A stretch of 64,000 nucleotides of DNA from an uncultured Dorea sp. (GTDB lineage: Bacteria; Bacillota_A; Clostridia; Lachnospirales; Lachnospiraceae), in contig CAJTRM010000010.1 of assembly GCA_910578865.1 (NCBI GenBank), positions 33,333-97,332 on the forward strand, given 5' to 3'. Position numbers and translations under genes: made by a program. The notes beneath the pieces were generated by a model that worked only from the letters and a program-made list of their open reading frames with translations, was not told the DNA's origin and did not search any database. Below, piece after piece: positions 7,180-16,620 of the stretch. Position 1 is the first letter of the stretch, and each line of letters starts with the position of its first letter.

Positions 7180-9018
7180 ATGTTTGATATCCAGGAGGAA
7201 CTAAAGAAGCTTCCGGGAAAGCCCGGCGTGTATATTATGCACGATGAAAAGGACGCGATTATATACGTGGGTAAGGCCATCAGCCTTAAAAACCGTGTGC
7301 GCCAGTATTTCCAGAGCAGCCGCAGCAAGGGCGTGAAGATCGAGCAGATGGTCACACATATTACAAGGTTTGAGTATATTGTGACGGATTCTGAGCTGGA
7401 GGCACTGGTATTGGAGTGCAATCTGATCAAGGAGCATCATCCGAAGTATAATACGATGCTGATGGACGATAAATCCTATCCGTTTATTAAGGTTACGGTG
7501 GAGGAGCCGTTTCCGAGGATTATGCTGGCAAGAAAGATGGTAAAGGACCGATCCAAATATTTTGGTCCCTATACCAGTGCAGGAGCGGTGAAGGATACGA
7601 TTGAACTGATCCGCAAGTTATACCATATCCGGAGCTGTAACCGGAAGCTTCCAAGGGATACGGGCAAAGAACGTCCATGTCTGAATTACCATATTCATCA
7701 GTGCAACGCTCCGTGCCAGGGGTATATTTCGGAAGAGGAGTACAGGAAGGCTGTCACGGAAGTCCTGCATTTTTTGAATGGAGATTATGATATTATCCTG
7801 AAGGAACTGGAGGGTAAGATGCAAAAAGCGTCGGAGGCGCTGGAATTTGAAAAGGCGCTGGAATACCGGGATCTTCTGCACAGTGTACAGAAGATCGCAC
7901 AGAAACAGAAGATGACTGACACCGCTGGCGAGGATCGTGATATTCTGGCTGTTGCCACAGAAGAAGAGGATGCGGTTGTTCAGGTATTTTTTATCCGTGG
8001 AGGCCGGTTGATCGGGAGAGACCATTTTTATCTGAAGATCACAGCCGGGGAGGCAGAAAGAGAAATCCTTTCCAGCTTTATCAAGCAGTTTTACGCAGGA
8101 ACTCCTTACATACCTGCAGAATTGATGCTTCCTGAGGAAATCGAAGACCGGCAGGTCATTGAGGAGTGGCTGACAAAAAAAAGAGGCCACAGGGTATATC
8201 TTAAGGTTCCGAAGAAGGGGACAAAGGAGAAACTTGTGGAACTGGCGGCAAAGAATGCATCCATGGTTTTAAAGACAGATAAAGAACGGCTGAAACGCGA
8301 AGAAGGAAGGACGATCGGTGCCGTGAAGGAGCTCGAAAAGCTGTTGGGGTTAACCGGTATTGCCCGTATGGAGGCCTATGATATTTCTAACACCAACGGG
8401 TTTGCGTCTGTAGGTTCTATGATCGTGTATGAAAGAGGGAAACCTAAAAGAAGTGATTACCGTAAGTTCCGCATCAAAGGGGTTCAGGGAGCTGATGACT
8501 ATGCAAGCATGGAGGAGGTTCTCACAAGGAGGTTTACTCACGGGCTCAAGGAGCAGGAAGAAGGAAAGGAGCTTGGAGGATTTACGGTTTTTCCGGATCT
8601 GATCCTGATGGACGGCGGAAGAGGACAGGTGAATATAGCATTGCAGGTGCTTGACCGTCTGAACCTTTGCATACCGGTATGCGGAATGGTCAAGGACGAT
8701 AACCACAGAACCAGAGGATTGTATTATCAGAATATAGAGATTCCCATTGATAAGCATTCAGAAGGGTTCCGGCTGATTACCCGGATCCAGGACGAAGCCC
8801 ACAGGTTTGCGATCACCTTTCACCGGCAGCTCAGGGGAAAGAGCCAGATTCATTCTATTCTGGACGACATCCCCGGGGTCGGCCCTGCAAGGAGAAAAGA
8901 TCTGATGAAGCATTTTGAAAATATAGAGGCCATCAAAAATGCGACATTAGAAGAACTTAAAAGGCTTCCGTCCATGAATGAAAAATCCGCGTCAGATGTT
9001 TACAACTTTTTCCATTAG
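7180..9018 (+). CDS. uvrC: excinuclease ABC subunit C
   Basis: Nuclease of the UvrABC nucleotide excision repair system that makes both incisions around a lesion. The 612-aa protein has the GIY-YIG domain at the N-terminus (PGVYIMHDEKDAIIYVGKA), a UVR UvrB-binding motif near 200-235, the RNase H-like C-terminal nuclease (ILMDGGRGQVNIAL) and helix-hairpin-helix repeats (DDIPGVGPARRKDLMKHF). Length is standard. AGGAGGGGGG precedes the ATG. Because a terminator lies directly upstream, it probably depends on read-through or on a promoter not recognised here. Confidence 0.97.
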   Translation: MFDIQEELKKLPGKPGVYIMHDEKDAIIYVGKAISLKNRVRQYFQSSRSKGVKIEQMVTHITRFEYIVTDSELEALVLECNLIKEHHPKYNTMLMDDKSYPFIKVTVEEPFPRIMLARKMVKDRSKYFGPYTSAGAVKDTIELIRKLYHIRSCNRKLPRDTGKERPCLNYHIHQCNAPCQGYISEEEYRKAVTEVLHFLNGDYDIILKELEGKMQKASEALEFEKALEYRDLLHSVQKIAQKQKMTDTAGEDRDILAVATEEEDAVVQVFFIRGGRLIGRDHFYLKITAGEAEREILSSFIKQFYAGTPYIPAELMLPEEIEDRQVIEEWLTKKRGHRVYLKVPKKGTKEKLVELAAKNASMVLKTDKERLKREEGRTIGAVKELEKLLGLTGIARMEAYDISNTNGFASVGSMIVYERGKPKRSDYRKFRIKGVQGADDYASMEEVLTRRFTHGLKEQEEGKELGGFTVFPDLILMDGGRGQVNIALQVLDRLNLCIPVCGMVKDDNHRTRGLYYQNIEIPIDKHSEGFRLITRIQDEAHRFAITFHRQLRGKSQIHSILDDIPGVGPARRKDLMKHFENIEAIKNATLEELKRLPSMNEKSASDVYNFFH

Positions 9019-9041
9019 TATAGTATTGTTCATAGAAATTA

Positions 9042-9050
9042 TGATATAAT
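9042..9050 (+). promoter_or_regulatory. extended -10 promoter before hprK
   Basis: TGATATAAT (9042-9050) is a full extended -10 element in the 94-bp gap between uvrC and hprK. No good -35 is visible, which is acceptable for an extended -10 promoter. Confidence 0.5.
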
Positions 9051-9112
9051 ATCCGCAGAGAGCAGAAGCTCCGCTGTAAATTTGATGTAAAAGGATAGAA
9101 GAGGAGAGTGAC

Positions 9113-10042
9113 ATGGCAAATAGTGTAAAATTGAGTAAAGTTGTGGAGAAGTTAAATCTCAAAAACCTTACGCCGGATGTAGATATGACAAAAAAAGAAG
9201 TAGTAGTGCCGGATATGAACCGTCCTGCACTACAGCTTACAGGTTTTTTTGAGCATTTTGCATCCGATCGTGTACAGATTATCGGGTATGTGGAGTACAC
9301 ATTTCTTCAGACAATGGATGCTGAAGCGAAGGAACGGGTTTATGATATGCTGCTGTCCTATAAGATTCCCTGTATCGTCTTCTGCAGAAATCTCCAGCCG
9401 GAAGAACTGCTGCTTGAAAAGGCAGTGAAGGCGAATGTCCCGGTATTTTCTACAGAGACAAAGACGTCTGCATTTACGGCGGAGATCGTCCGCTGGCTGA
9501 ATGTGGAACTTGCGCCCTGTATTTCGATTCACGGTGTACTGGTAGATGTTTACGGTATCGGTGTCTTGATCATGGGAGAGAGCGGGATCGGTAAGAGCGA
9601 GGCGGCTTTGGAGCTTATTAAAAGAGGACACCGTCTGGTCAGTGATGATGTGGTGGAGATCCGGAAGGTCAGTGATGAAACACTGGTAGGACGTGCCCCG
9701 GATATTACAAGGCATTTTATTGAGCTTCGTGGAATCGGCATCGTGGATGTTAAGATGTTGTATGGAGTGCAGAGTGTCAGAGAGACACAGAATATTGACC
9801 TTGTCATCACATTGGAGGACTGGGACCGGGATAAAGAGTATGACCGTCTGGGATTAGAGCAGCAATATACAGAATTTCTGGGCAACAAAGTAGTCTGCCA
9901 TCAGCTTCCGATCCGACCGGGCCGTAATCTTGCGATTATTGTTGAAACTGCGGCAATCAATCACAGACAAAAGAGTATGGGGTATAATGCTGCCCAGGAG
10001 CTGTATAAACGGGTACAGCAGAATATGACTAAAAAACGTTAG
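9113..10042 (+). CDS. hprK: HPr kinase/phosphorylase
   Basis: Bifunctional enzyme that phosphorylates HPr on Ser46 at high glycolytic flux and removes the phosphate when flux falls, setting carbon catabolite repression through CcpA. The 309-aa protein has the usual two domains. The C-terminal one carries Walker A GESGIGKS (155-162), His140 just before it, Asp178-Asp179, and the HprK signature ELRGIGIVDV (204-213). GAGGAG lies upstream of the ATG. The next gene is a ROK glucokinase, 10 bp downstream, so two carbon-control enzymes are likely co-transcribed. Confidence 0.97.
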   Translation: MANSVKLSKVVEKLNLKNLTPDVDMTKKEVVVPDMNRPALQLTGFFEHFASDRVQIIGYVEYTFLQTMDAEAKERVYDMLLSYKIPCIVFCRNLQPEELLLEKAVKANVPVFSTETKTSAFTAEIVRWLNVELAPCISIHGVLVDVYGIGVLIMGESGIGKSEAALELIKRGHRLVSDDVVEIRKVSDETLVGRAPDITRHFIELRGIGIVDVKMLYGVQSVRETQNIDLVITLEDWDRDKEYDRLGLEQQYTEFLGNKVVCHQLPIRPGRNLAIIVETAAINHRQKSMGYNAAQELYKRVQQNMTKKR

Positions 10043-10052
10043 GAGTGAGAAT

Positions 10053-10985
10053 ATGAGATATTGTTTTGGAGTGGACGTCGGCGGCACAAGTATTAAAGCA
10101 GGGCTGTTGCAAGAGGACGGGATCATTGTAGATAAATGGGAAATAGACACAAGAAAAGAAAATCATGGTGAGGCAATTCTTCCGGATATTGCAAAGCTTG
10201 TCGGGGAGAAATATGTGGAGGCCGGATTAAATAAAGAAGATATCGTGGGTATCGGGATTGGTGTCCCGGCGCCTGTAGATGAAGAAGGAATCGTGCATAA
10301 TACAGCGAATCTCGGCTGGGGCTATAAAGAGGTAAAAAAAGAACTTGAAGAGCTTACGGGCTTTCCTGTGGAGGTCGGCAATGACGCCAATATGGCGGCT
10401 CTTGGTGAAATGTGGCTTGGTGCAGGCCGCGGCAATCGAAATATGGTTATGGTAACATTAGGGACAGGCGTAGGCGGAGGCGTGATCATCGGAGGCAGGC
10501 CTCTTGTAGGGACGAACGGGGCCGGGGGCGAGATTGGTCATATTCTGGCCAACCGTCAGGAGACAGATAAATGCGGCTGCGGTAAAAAGGGATGCCTGGA
10601 GCAATACGCATCTGCCACAGGGATTGCCAGGCTTGCAAGGATTCGGCTTGCAAAAAATGACGATCCTTCACTGCTGAGGGGACAGAAGATTACGGCTAAG
10701 GCTGTATTTGATGCACTGAAGCAGGGGGACAGAGTTGCTAAGGATATTGTAGAAGAATTCGGTTCTTATCTTGGCTATGCATTTGCGGATGTGGCGGCAA
10801 TTGTGGATCCGTCCGTGATCGTGATCGGCGGGGGTGTGTCTAAGGCGGGTCCTATTTTGATAAAGTATGTGGAGAAATACTTTATGGAAAAGGCATTCTT
10901 TGCAAATGAGGGAACGATCTTCCAGATTGCCGAGCTTGGCAATGACGCAGGAATCTGTGGAGCCGCCAGGCTTATATTAGGGTAG
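10053..10985 (+). CDS. glcK: ROK-family glucokinase
   Basis: Cytoplasmic kinase converting glucose to glucose-6-phosphate. The 310-aa protein shows the ROK ATP-binding start (DVGGTSIK, 8-15), the glycine-rich LGTGVGGG loop and the ROK zinc site formed by His163 in EIGH and CGCGKKGC (Cys174, 176, 181). There is no N-terminal DNA-binding domain, so it is an enzyme and not a NagC/XylR-type repressor. It sits between hprK and pepD with short gaps (about 10 bp each), suggesting one operon. Confidence 0.93.
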   Translation: MRYCFGVDVGGTSIKAGLLQEDGIIVDKWEIDTRKENHGEAILPDIAKLVGEKYVEAGLNKEDIVGIGIGVPAPVDEEGIVHNTANLGWGYKEVKKELEELTGFPVEVGNDANMAALGEMWLGAGRGNRNMVMVTLGTGVGGGVIIGGRPLVGTNGAGGEIGHILANRQETDKCGCGKKGCLEQYASATGIARLARIRLAKNDDPSLLRGQKITAKAVFDALKQGDRVAKDIVEEFGSYLGYAFADVAAIVDPSVIVIGGGVSKAGPILIKYVEKYFMEKAFFANEGTIFQIAELGNDAGICGAARLILG

Positions 10986-10995
10986 GTCGAAGCAT

Positions 10996-12423
10996 ATGGA
11001 TACGGAAAAGATCATTGATTATTTTAAAGAGATATCCAGAATTCCACGGTCATCCGGAGATGAAAAGGCAATCAGCGACTATATTGCCGGTTTTGCCAGA
11101 GAGAAAGGATTTCCCGTAATTCAGGATCAAAACTATAACCTGATTATCAGCAAACCGGCTACAGCGAAAAGTACGGGAACCCCTGTCATCCTTCAGGGCC
11201 ATCTGGACATGGTCTATGTAAAGGAAAACGGGAGCGGTCATGTATATGAGGAAGGAATTGACGTAGAGGAGGATGACGAATATTATTTTGCGTCGGGAAC
11301 CTCTCTGGGGGCTGACAATGGAATTGCAATCGCATATTGTCTGGGGCTTTTGGACAGCAATGACATCCTGCATCCGGATCTGGAGATGGTGTTCACCGTA
11401 AGGGAAGAAGAGGGTCTTGCAGGTGCTAAGACAATTGACATTTCTTCTCTGAAGGGAACCCGTCTGATTAACCTGGATTCCGAAGAAGAAGGGATCTTTT
11501 ATACAAGTTGTGCCGGAGGACTCAGGTCACGGATGATCTGGAAGGTTGAGACAGAGAGACTGCCGGAGGAGATGATTGTCCTGGAAGTAGTTTTCCGGGG
11601 CCTGGCAGGCGGACATTCCGGGGATAACATCGGGATGGGGCTCGGCAATACGATTGTACTTTTGGGCAGGCTTTTATATTTTCTGAAGGATATGCCGGTG
11701 CGCGTCCATAAACTGGACTTTCCGGGCAAGGCAAATGCTATTGCAAACAGCGGGAGCCTTCATTTGTGTGTGAGGCCGGATGATCTTGATGCTGTGAAGG
11801 CAAGGATAAAAGAAATAGAGAAACTGTTTCAGGAGGAACTCAGGTACACAGATACGGTTTCGTTTGAACTGACAGAATGTGAGAGAACAGACGGAGCAGA
11901 GGCCTACACAGAGGAATATGAGAAAAAGATAAGGGACAGCCTGATGCTGATCCCTTACGGAGTCGCCGGATATTCCTTTGCCGTGGAAGGACTGGTTGAA
12001 ACATCAATGAATATGGGCGCCCTGACGATGGAGGACGGGAAACTGACATTGTTAATGGCAATTCGGAGTTCTGTAGCGTCACAAAAGTATTTTCTCAGAG
12101 ATAAGATTCAGATTATTGCAGAGAGAAATTGTGATGAATGTGTGTTTGAGAGTGACTATCCGGGGTGGGAATACCGGAAGGATTCGCCGCTTCGGGACAC
12201 GGCAGTTGCCGTATATGAAAGAGTGTTTCATAAGGAGGCAAGGACTGCTGCGATTCATGCAGGCCTGGAATGTGGATACTGGGCTCATAAAAAGCCTGGA
12301 ATAGATCTGATCTCTACGGGGCCGGATCTGTTTGAAGTACATTCGCCCAGAGAAAAGGTGTCCAGGAAATCTGTGGAGCGTACATGGCTTTATTTAAAAG
12401 AATTGTTAAAAGAACTGGTATAG
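10996..12423 (+). CDS. pepD: aminoacyl-histidine dipeptidase (M20 family)
   Basis: Zinc dipeptidase of the PepD/carnosinase-like branch of M20, cutting Xaa-His and a range of other dipeptides in the cytoplasm. At 475 aa it has the family length. Metal and catalytic residues are visible in QGHLDMV (His69, Asp71), GADNG (Asp107) and REEEGLAG (Glu137-139), and a dimerisation domain with GGHSGDNI is inserted in the middle. It is the last gene of the hprK-glcK-pepD run and is closed by a strong terminator. Confidence 0.93.
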   Translation: MDTEKIIDYFKEISRIPRSSGDEKAISDYIAGFAREKGFPVIQDQNYNLIISKPATAKSTGTPVILQGHLDMVYVKENGSGHVYEEGIDVEEDDEYYFASGTSLGADNGIAIAYCLGLLDSNDILHPDLEMVFTVREEEGLAGAKTIDISSLKGTRLINLDSEEEGIFYTSCAGGLRSRMIWKVETERLPEEMIVLEVVFRGLAGGHSGDNIGMGLGNTIVLLGRLLYFLKDMPVRVHKLDFPGKANAIANSGSLHLCVRPDDLDAVKARIKEIEKLFQEELRYTDTVSFELTECERTDGAEAYTEEYEKKIRDSLMLIPYGVAGYSFAVEGLVETSMNMGALTMEDGKLTLLMAIRSSVASQKYFLRDKIQIIAERNCDECVFESDYPGWEYRKDSPLRDTAVAVYERVFHKEARTAAIHAGLECGYWAHKKPGIDLISTGPDLFEVHSPREKVSRKSVERTWLYLKELLKELV

Positions 12424-12428
12424 AGGGA

Positions 12429-12466
12429 CAAAGTAAAAGGCTGTCATTTGACAGCCTTTTACTTTG
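12429..12466. terminator. bidirectional terminator between pepD and the PBP gene
   Basis: A perfect palindrome with 18-nt arms (CAAAGTAAAAGGCTGTCA and its complement) around TT, with T runs on both strands; it serves the two convergent genes. Confidence 0.88.
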
Positions 12467-12511
12467 ACTTTTTATATTGAGAGAGCTGCATGTGCAGCCC
12501 GTCTAAATGGG

Positions 12512-15118
12512 TTAAGTGGTACCACCGCCATCCGGTGGATTGGTACCGCCGCCGTCCGGTGGATTAGTACCGCCGCCGTCCGGTGGATTGGTACCGTCGC
12601 CGTTGTTGCCGCCGTTGTTGCCGCCATTGCCGCCGCCGTTGTTGCCGCTATTACCGCCGCCGTTGTTGCCGCCCGGGTTTGTAGTGTCGCCTGGAGTTGT
12701 TGGATTTTCCGGATTCTCCGGATCATCTGTGAAATCTCCGGTATCATCTTCCGGTATATCCGTATTGTCCTCTCCCATGATATCAGCATGTCCAGGACAG
12801 ACCTCCGTCGGTGCCGTACCTTCTGCAAAGTATTCCGAAGCGGAAGGACATTTTCCTGCCACGGCCAGCTTACCGGTAAGAGTACATACGGTTTTTCTTT
12901 CCAGCCCTTTGTTGGTATCAAATTCTTTGCGTTCCAAGTCTGCATGGATGCGGCTCATAATTCCCTTCCAGAGACGGAAACGGAAGCTGGTATCATTGTT
13001 GCATTCCTTGTTATCGTCATATCCTCCCCATACTGCACAGGTGTAATAAGGAGTAAAACCACAGAACCATAAGTCTTTATTTGATGTAGTAGTACCTGTT
13101 TTTCCTGCTACAGGCATGTTCCTCAGCTGGCAGGAACGTCCGGTACCGCTTGTTACAACAGTCTCCATTGCGCTGGTGAGAAGAGAAGCAGTTCCTTCCT
13201 TTAATGCTCTGTGAGATTCGCCGGGGTTCTCCAGCAGCACATTGCCGTCATGATCAACAATCTTTGTGTACAGGGTTGGGGAGTTGTAAGTCCCGCCGTT
13301 TGCGATGGCAGCATATGCTGAACACAGCTCATAGTTGTAAACGCCGTCTGTGAGCCCTCCCAGTGCAAGTGTCTGGTTGATGTCACTGTATATTTTTCCG
13401 TTGATTTCTTTTTCTTTTACAAGTGTGCTGATTCCCAGTTTTTCACAGTATTCAAATCCAAGATCCTGAGTAATCTCGTCGCTGACCTTTACAGCGCATA
13501 CGTTGATGGAACCGGCAATTGCCGTACGGTAGGTAACATCACCTTTGTAGGTTTTGCTTGCATTTCTGACGTTCCTGCCATTACGGTACTGGTAAGGCTC
13601 ATCTCTTACGATGGTAGACAGAGACTTACCGCAGGCATCCAGAGCCGGCGCATAAGCAGCAAGGATCTTGAAAGTAGAACCTGGCTGACGCAGAGAACCA
13701 CGATATGCACGGTTCAGGCTGAGGCTTGTATTTTTTGCACCGCGGCCGCCCACCATAGCCTTGACCTGTCCGTTGGATTGGTCCATGATCGTGACAGAAG
13801 CCTGAGGCTGGGGAGTAATGTTGACTACTTCATCATAAGTATCTCCTTCCTGTGCGATAGTGGACTTCCATTCTTCAATCATAGCGCGCGCTTTTTCCTC
13901 GCTGGAGTACAGAAGACCCTGATCTTTTCCGTGGACGTCTTTTGCGTATTTTTTAATATGGCCGGAGCCATAGTTTTCCACAGTGCCGTCAGCCCTTGTG
14001 ATCGTGAGGGCATAGTCCAGACCGTATTCTTTCAGTCCCGGATAGTTAGAGTCTTTGTTCATCTCTTCATCACAGATCTGCTGCATGGCAAGATTCTGGG
14101 TAGAATAAATACTGAGTCCGCCGCTGTAAAGGGCATTGTAGGCCTGAGTCTCCGTGTAGCCCAGCTGAGACTGAAGATCCGCTAAAACCTGTTCGGAAAG
14201 TGCATCTACGAAATAAGTGGTAGGCTTTTTCTCTTCCGCATTGCTGTTAACTACCTGGATCCTTGCATACACATCATCAGCAAGGGCCTCGTCATAAGCA
14301 GCCTGATCGATATATCCCTGTTTCAGCATATTATCAAGGACGTGAGTCCGCCTTCTATTGTTGTCCTCCGGGTTCGTTATCGGGTTGTATCTGTTCGGAT
14401 TCTGGGTGATACCGGCAATACATGCACATTCGGACAGGGTAAGCTCAGACACCTCTTTACCGAAGTACCGTTTGGATGCAGCTTGTACACCCAGACAGTT
14501 TTGTCCCAGATTGACGGTGTTCATGTAGCTTTCCAGGATCTCTTCCTTGCTCATCTGCTTTTCGATCTGGAGAGCAAGGAACTGTTCCTGGAACTTTCGT
14601 TCCAGTTTATCAAAAAATGTTTTTTCCTCTACGAAATTGGGAAATACATTATTCTTGATCAATTGCTGGGTCAGGGTACTTGCACCCTGCTCTTTCCCGC
14701 GAAGAGTAGAAACGGCAGCACGGGCGATTCCCTGGATGTCAATACCGTTGTGGTCGTAGAAACGTTCATCCTCGGTTGCCACAAATGCGTGCGCCAGATG
14801 TTCCGGTATATCGGCGAGAGTTTTGTATACTCTGTTGGAGCCGGAGGCAACAAAACGTTCTAACTCTGTCTTCCCGTCATCTGCATATACGAAAGTAGTA
14901 AATCCTTTTGGCTTAACATCCGCCGGGGTAACTTCCGGGGCTTTATCAATGATCCGCTTGACGAACAGGCCGCCGCCCACCACCGCAGCAATTGCTACGA
15001 CGACCAGGCAGAGGAGGAAAGCCTTAAAAAGTCGTACCCCCACACGCTTTCCCTGCATGGTGGATTTGGCAGTTATTTTTTTCTGCTTTTTTGCAGCATG
15101 CTTCTTACCATAATTCAT
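12512..15118 (-). CDS. class A penicillin-binding protein (PBP1A-type) with repetitive C-terminal tail
   Basis: Bifunctional peptidoglycan glycosyltransferase and transpeptidase. I start it at 15118 (MNYGKKHAAKK), giving 868 aa, because AAGGAGG lies eight nt upstream. The ATG at 15136 precedes that site. Order: basic cytoplasmic tail, membrane anchor (about 32-54), GT51 domain with EDERFYDHNGID (Glu116), and transpeptidase with STFK (Ser481-Lys484), SIN (537-539) and KTGT (673-676). From about 785 the chain is an acidic then Gly/Asn/Pro-rich low-complexity tail ending in three NPPDGGGT-type repeats. The tail should lie outside the membrane, possibly in or across the wall. A terminator follows. 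Confidence 0.95.
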   Translation of the reverse strand: MNYGKKHAAKKQKKITAKSTMQGKRVGVRLFKAFLLCLVVVAIAAVVGGGLFVKRIIDKAPEVTPADVKPKGFTTFVYADDGKTELERFVASGSNRVYKTLADIPEHLAHAFVATEDERFYDHNGIDIQGIARAAVSTLRGKEQGASTLTQQLIKNNVFPNFVEEKTFFDKLERKFQEQFLALQIEKQMSKEEILESYMNTVNLGQNCLGVQAASKRYFGKEVSELTLSECACIAGITQNPNRYNPITNPEDNNRRRTHVLDNMLKQGYIDQAAYDEALADDVYARIQVVNSNAEEKKPTTYFVDALSEQVLADLQSQLGYTETQAYNALYSGGLSIYSTQNLAMQQICDEEMNKDSNYPGLKEYGLDYALTITRADGTVENYGSGHIKKYAKDVHGKDQGLLYSSEEKARAMIEEWKSTIAQEGDTYDEVVNITPQPQASVTIMDQSNGQVKAMVGGRGAKNTSLSLNRAYRGSLRQPGSTFKILAAYAPALDACGKSLSTIVRDEPYQYRNGRNVRNASKTYKGDVTYRTAIAGSINVCAVKVSDEITQDLGFEYCEKLGISTLVKEKEINGKIYSDINQTLALGGLTDGVYNYELCSAYAAIANGGTYNSPTLYTKIVDHDGNVLLENPGESHRALKEGTASLLTSAMETVVTSGTGRSCQLRNMPVAGKTGTTTSNKDLWFCGFTPYYTCAVWGGYDDNKECNNDTSFRFRLWKGIMSRIHADLERKEFDTNKGLERKTVCTLTGKLAVAGKCPSASEYFAEGTAPTEVCPGHADIMGEDNTDIPEDDTGDFTDDPENPENPTTPGDTTNPGGNNGGGNSGNNGGGNGGNNGGNNGDGTNPPDGGGTNPPDGGGTNPPDGGGTT
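12518..12589 (-). repeat. three 24-bp tandem repeats coding the PBP tail
   Basis: Units at 12518-12541, 12542-12565 and 12566-12589 differ at a few positions and encode repeating Thr-Asn-Pro-Pro-Asp-Gly-Gly-Gly on the minus strand. Gly/Asn codons of simpler composition continue to about 12670. It is in-frame coding repeat, prone to length change by slippage. Confidence 0.9.
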
Positions 15119-15278
15119 GAGTATAACCTCCTTCATACCAAGTCATTATAGCAAATAAACGTATTGAAATAAAGAAAAAAATGAAAACTTCATATTTTGG
15201 TAGGAAAATCTTAAGAAATTCGTTATTATAGTATCAGAACCTATACCAATCCCATACAGCAGAAAGGAAAGTATCACG

Positions 15279-15929
15279 ATGTTGCCAGATTATAAAATCA
15301 TTTATACAGGCGGGGAGGACGAGATCACAGAGAAAAAATCCCGGTTTATTGCCACGGTCATGCCGGCTGAAACAGAGGAGGAGGCCCTGGAATTTATAGA
15401 GGCCATGAAAAAAAAATACTGGAATGCCACCCATAACTGTTTTGCCTATGTGATCGGTGAGAGGAATGAATTGGTGCGCTGCAGTGATGACGGTGAACCG
15501 AGTGGTACTGCGGGCAGGCCTATGCTGGATGTGCTTCTGGGAGAAGGACTTCATAATGCAGCTGTTGTGGTGACCAGATATTTCGGAGGCACACTGCTCG
15601 GGACAGGAGGGCTTGTGAGGGCTTATTCGGCTGCCGTGCAGGCAGGCCTTGCCTCTTCTCAGATTATAACCAGGATCGAAGGTTTTAAACTGAAAATTAC
15701 AACAGATTATACAGGTCTCGGTAAGATCCAGTATATTCTCGGAGAGCAGAAGATTCAGATACTGAACGCAGAATACACAGAGAAGGTAACTCTTGAGGCT
15801 CTGATTCCCGGTGAGATACTGGATGGTATCAGGGAGGAACTGACAGAGAGGACCTCTGGCCAGGCAGTGCTGGAAGTCTTGGGGAAATGCTGTTTTGCGG
15901 AAATTGACGGACAAATGAGAGTGCTGTAA
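15279..15929 (+). CDS. YigZ/IMPACT family protein
   Basis: The 216-aa protein matches the YigZ family: an N-terminal IMPACT-like domain (KKSRFIATVMPAETEEEALE, then HNCFAYVIG, DDGEPSGTAGRPML and TRYFGGTLLGTGGLVRAYS) and a C-terminal DUF1949 ferredoxin-like domain (about 140-205). Members are widespread and have been linked to translation or protein folding, but the biochemical role is unsettled. GAAAGGAAAG precedes the ATG. It is a single gene with a strong terminator. Confidence 0.93.
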   Translation: MLPDYKIIYTGGEDEITEKKSRFIATVMPAETEEEALEFIEAMKKKYWNATHNCFAYVIGERNELVRCSDDGEPSGTAGRPMLDVLLGEGLHNAAVVVTRYFGGTLLGTGGLVRAYSAAVQAGLASSQIITRIEGFKLKITTDYTGLGKIQYILGEQKIQILNAEYTEKVTLEALIPGEILDGIREELTERTSGQAVLEVLGKCCFAEIDGQMRVL

Positions 15930-15947
15930 CGCATCTCCAAGCTGAAA

Positions 15948-15976
15948 AGGGCTGCTTGTGCGGCAGCCCTCTTTTT
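15948..15976 (+). terminator. terminator after yigZ
   Basis: AGGGCTGC-loop-GCAGCCCT followed by CTTTTT. Confidence 0.85.
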
Positions 15977-15982
15977 CTATAT

Positions 15983-16519
15983 TTAACTGAATTCCGGTTC
16001 GATAAGTCCGAAAGAACCGTTCTTTCTGCGGTACACTACATTTACCTCATCTGTTTCTGCATTGCAGAATACGAAGAAATCATGTCCGAGAAGTTCCATC
16101 TGTACACATGCATCCTCCGGATACATTGGTTTGATGCCGAATTTTTTTGTGCGGATAATACGGATCTCATTGTCATCCTCTGTTTTTTCATCGCTTTCAA
16201 AGAATTCCTGTTTAAAATTGCCGCCTTCCTGGTGTTTCGCTACTAATTTGTTCTTATATTTGCGAAGCTGCCGCTCAATAACCTCCTCTACCAGATCGAT
16301 GGATACATACATGTCATTGCTTTCCTGTTCAGAGCGGATAATCGTACCCTTTACCGGAATGGTCACTTCAATTTTCTGCCGTTCCTTCTGCACACTCAGA
16401 GTTACGTGGATTTCCGTGTCTGAAGTAAAATACCTCTCTAATTTTCCTAACTTGCTTTCTACGGCCTCTCTTAAGCCTGTGGTTACATCGATGTTCTTTC
16501 CGATAATGATAAACTTCAT
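15983..16519 (-). CDS. hpf: long-form ribosome hibernation-promoting factor
   Basis: The 178-aa protein has the N-terminal S30AE/YfiA domain that binds in the 30S decoding region (MKFIIIGKNIDVTTGLREAV to about 95) and the C-terminal dimerisation domain of long HPF (KPMYPEDACVQMELLGHDFF to the end) that pairs ribosomes into 100S dimers in stationary phase. The start at 16519 follows AAAGGAG; a longer frame to 16621 adds a segment without homology. Its leader holds a dyad TCAGAT-GATATA-ATCTGA (16546-16563), which could be an operator. It is the last gene after typA-PAP2-psiE, with a 101-bp gap, so it may have its own promoter. Confidence 0.95.
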   Translation of the reverse strand: MKFIIIGKNIDVTTGLREAVESKLGKLERYFTSDTEIHVTLSVQKERQKIEVTIPVKGTIIRSEQESNDMYVSIDLVEEVIERQLRKYKNKLVAKHQEGGNFKQEFFESDEKTEDDNEIRIIRTKKFGIKPMYPEDACVQMELLGHDFFVFCNAETDEVNVVYRRKNGSFGLIEPEFS

Positions 16520-16620
16520 GATGTCAACTCCTTTACGACATAATTTCAGATGATATAATCTGACAATTGGTGGCCAGAAAAGAAATATATCTGATATATG
16601 TAGTATATCATGTTTAATCA

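Noticed and set aside
12518..12670. CRISPR-like periodicity
   Set aside because: The 24-bp repeats are adjacent without spacers and lie in frame in a coding sequence.
12464..13072. Ala/Val-rich plus-strand ORF over the PBP tail
   Set aside because: Its repetitive sequence is the antisense reading of the tandem repeats in the PBP gene.
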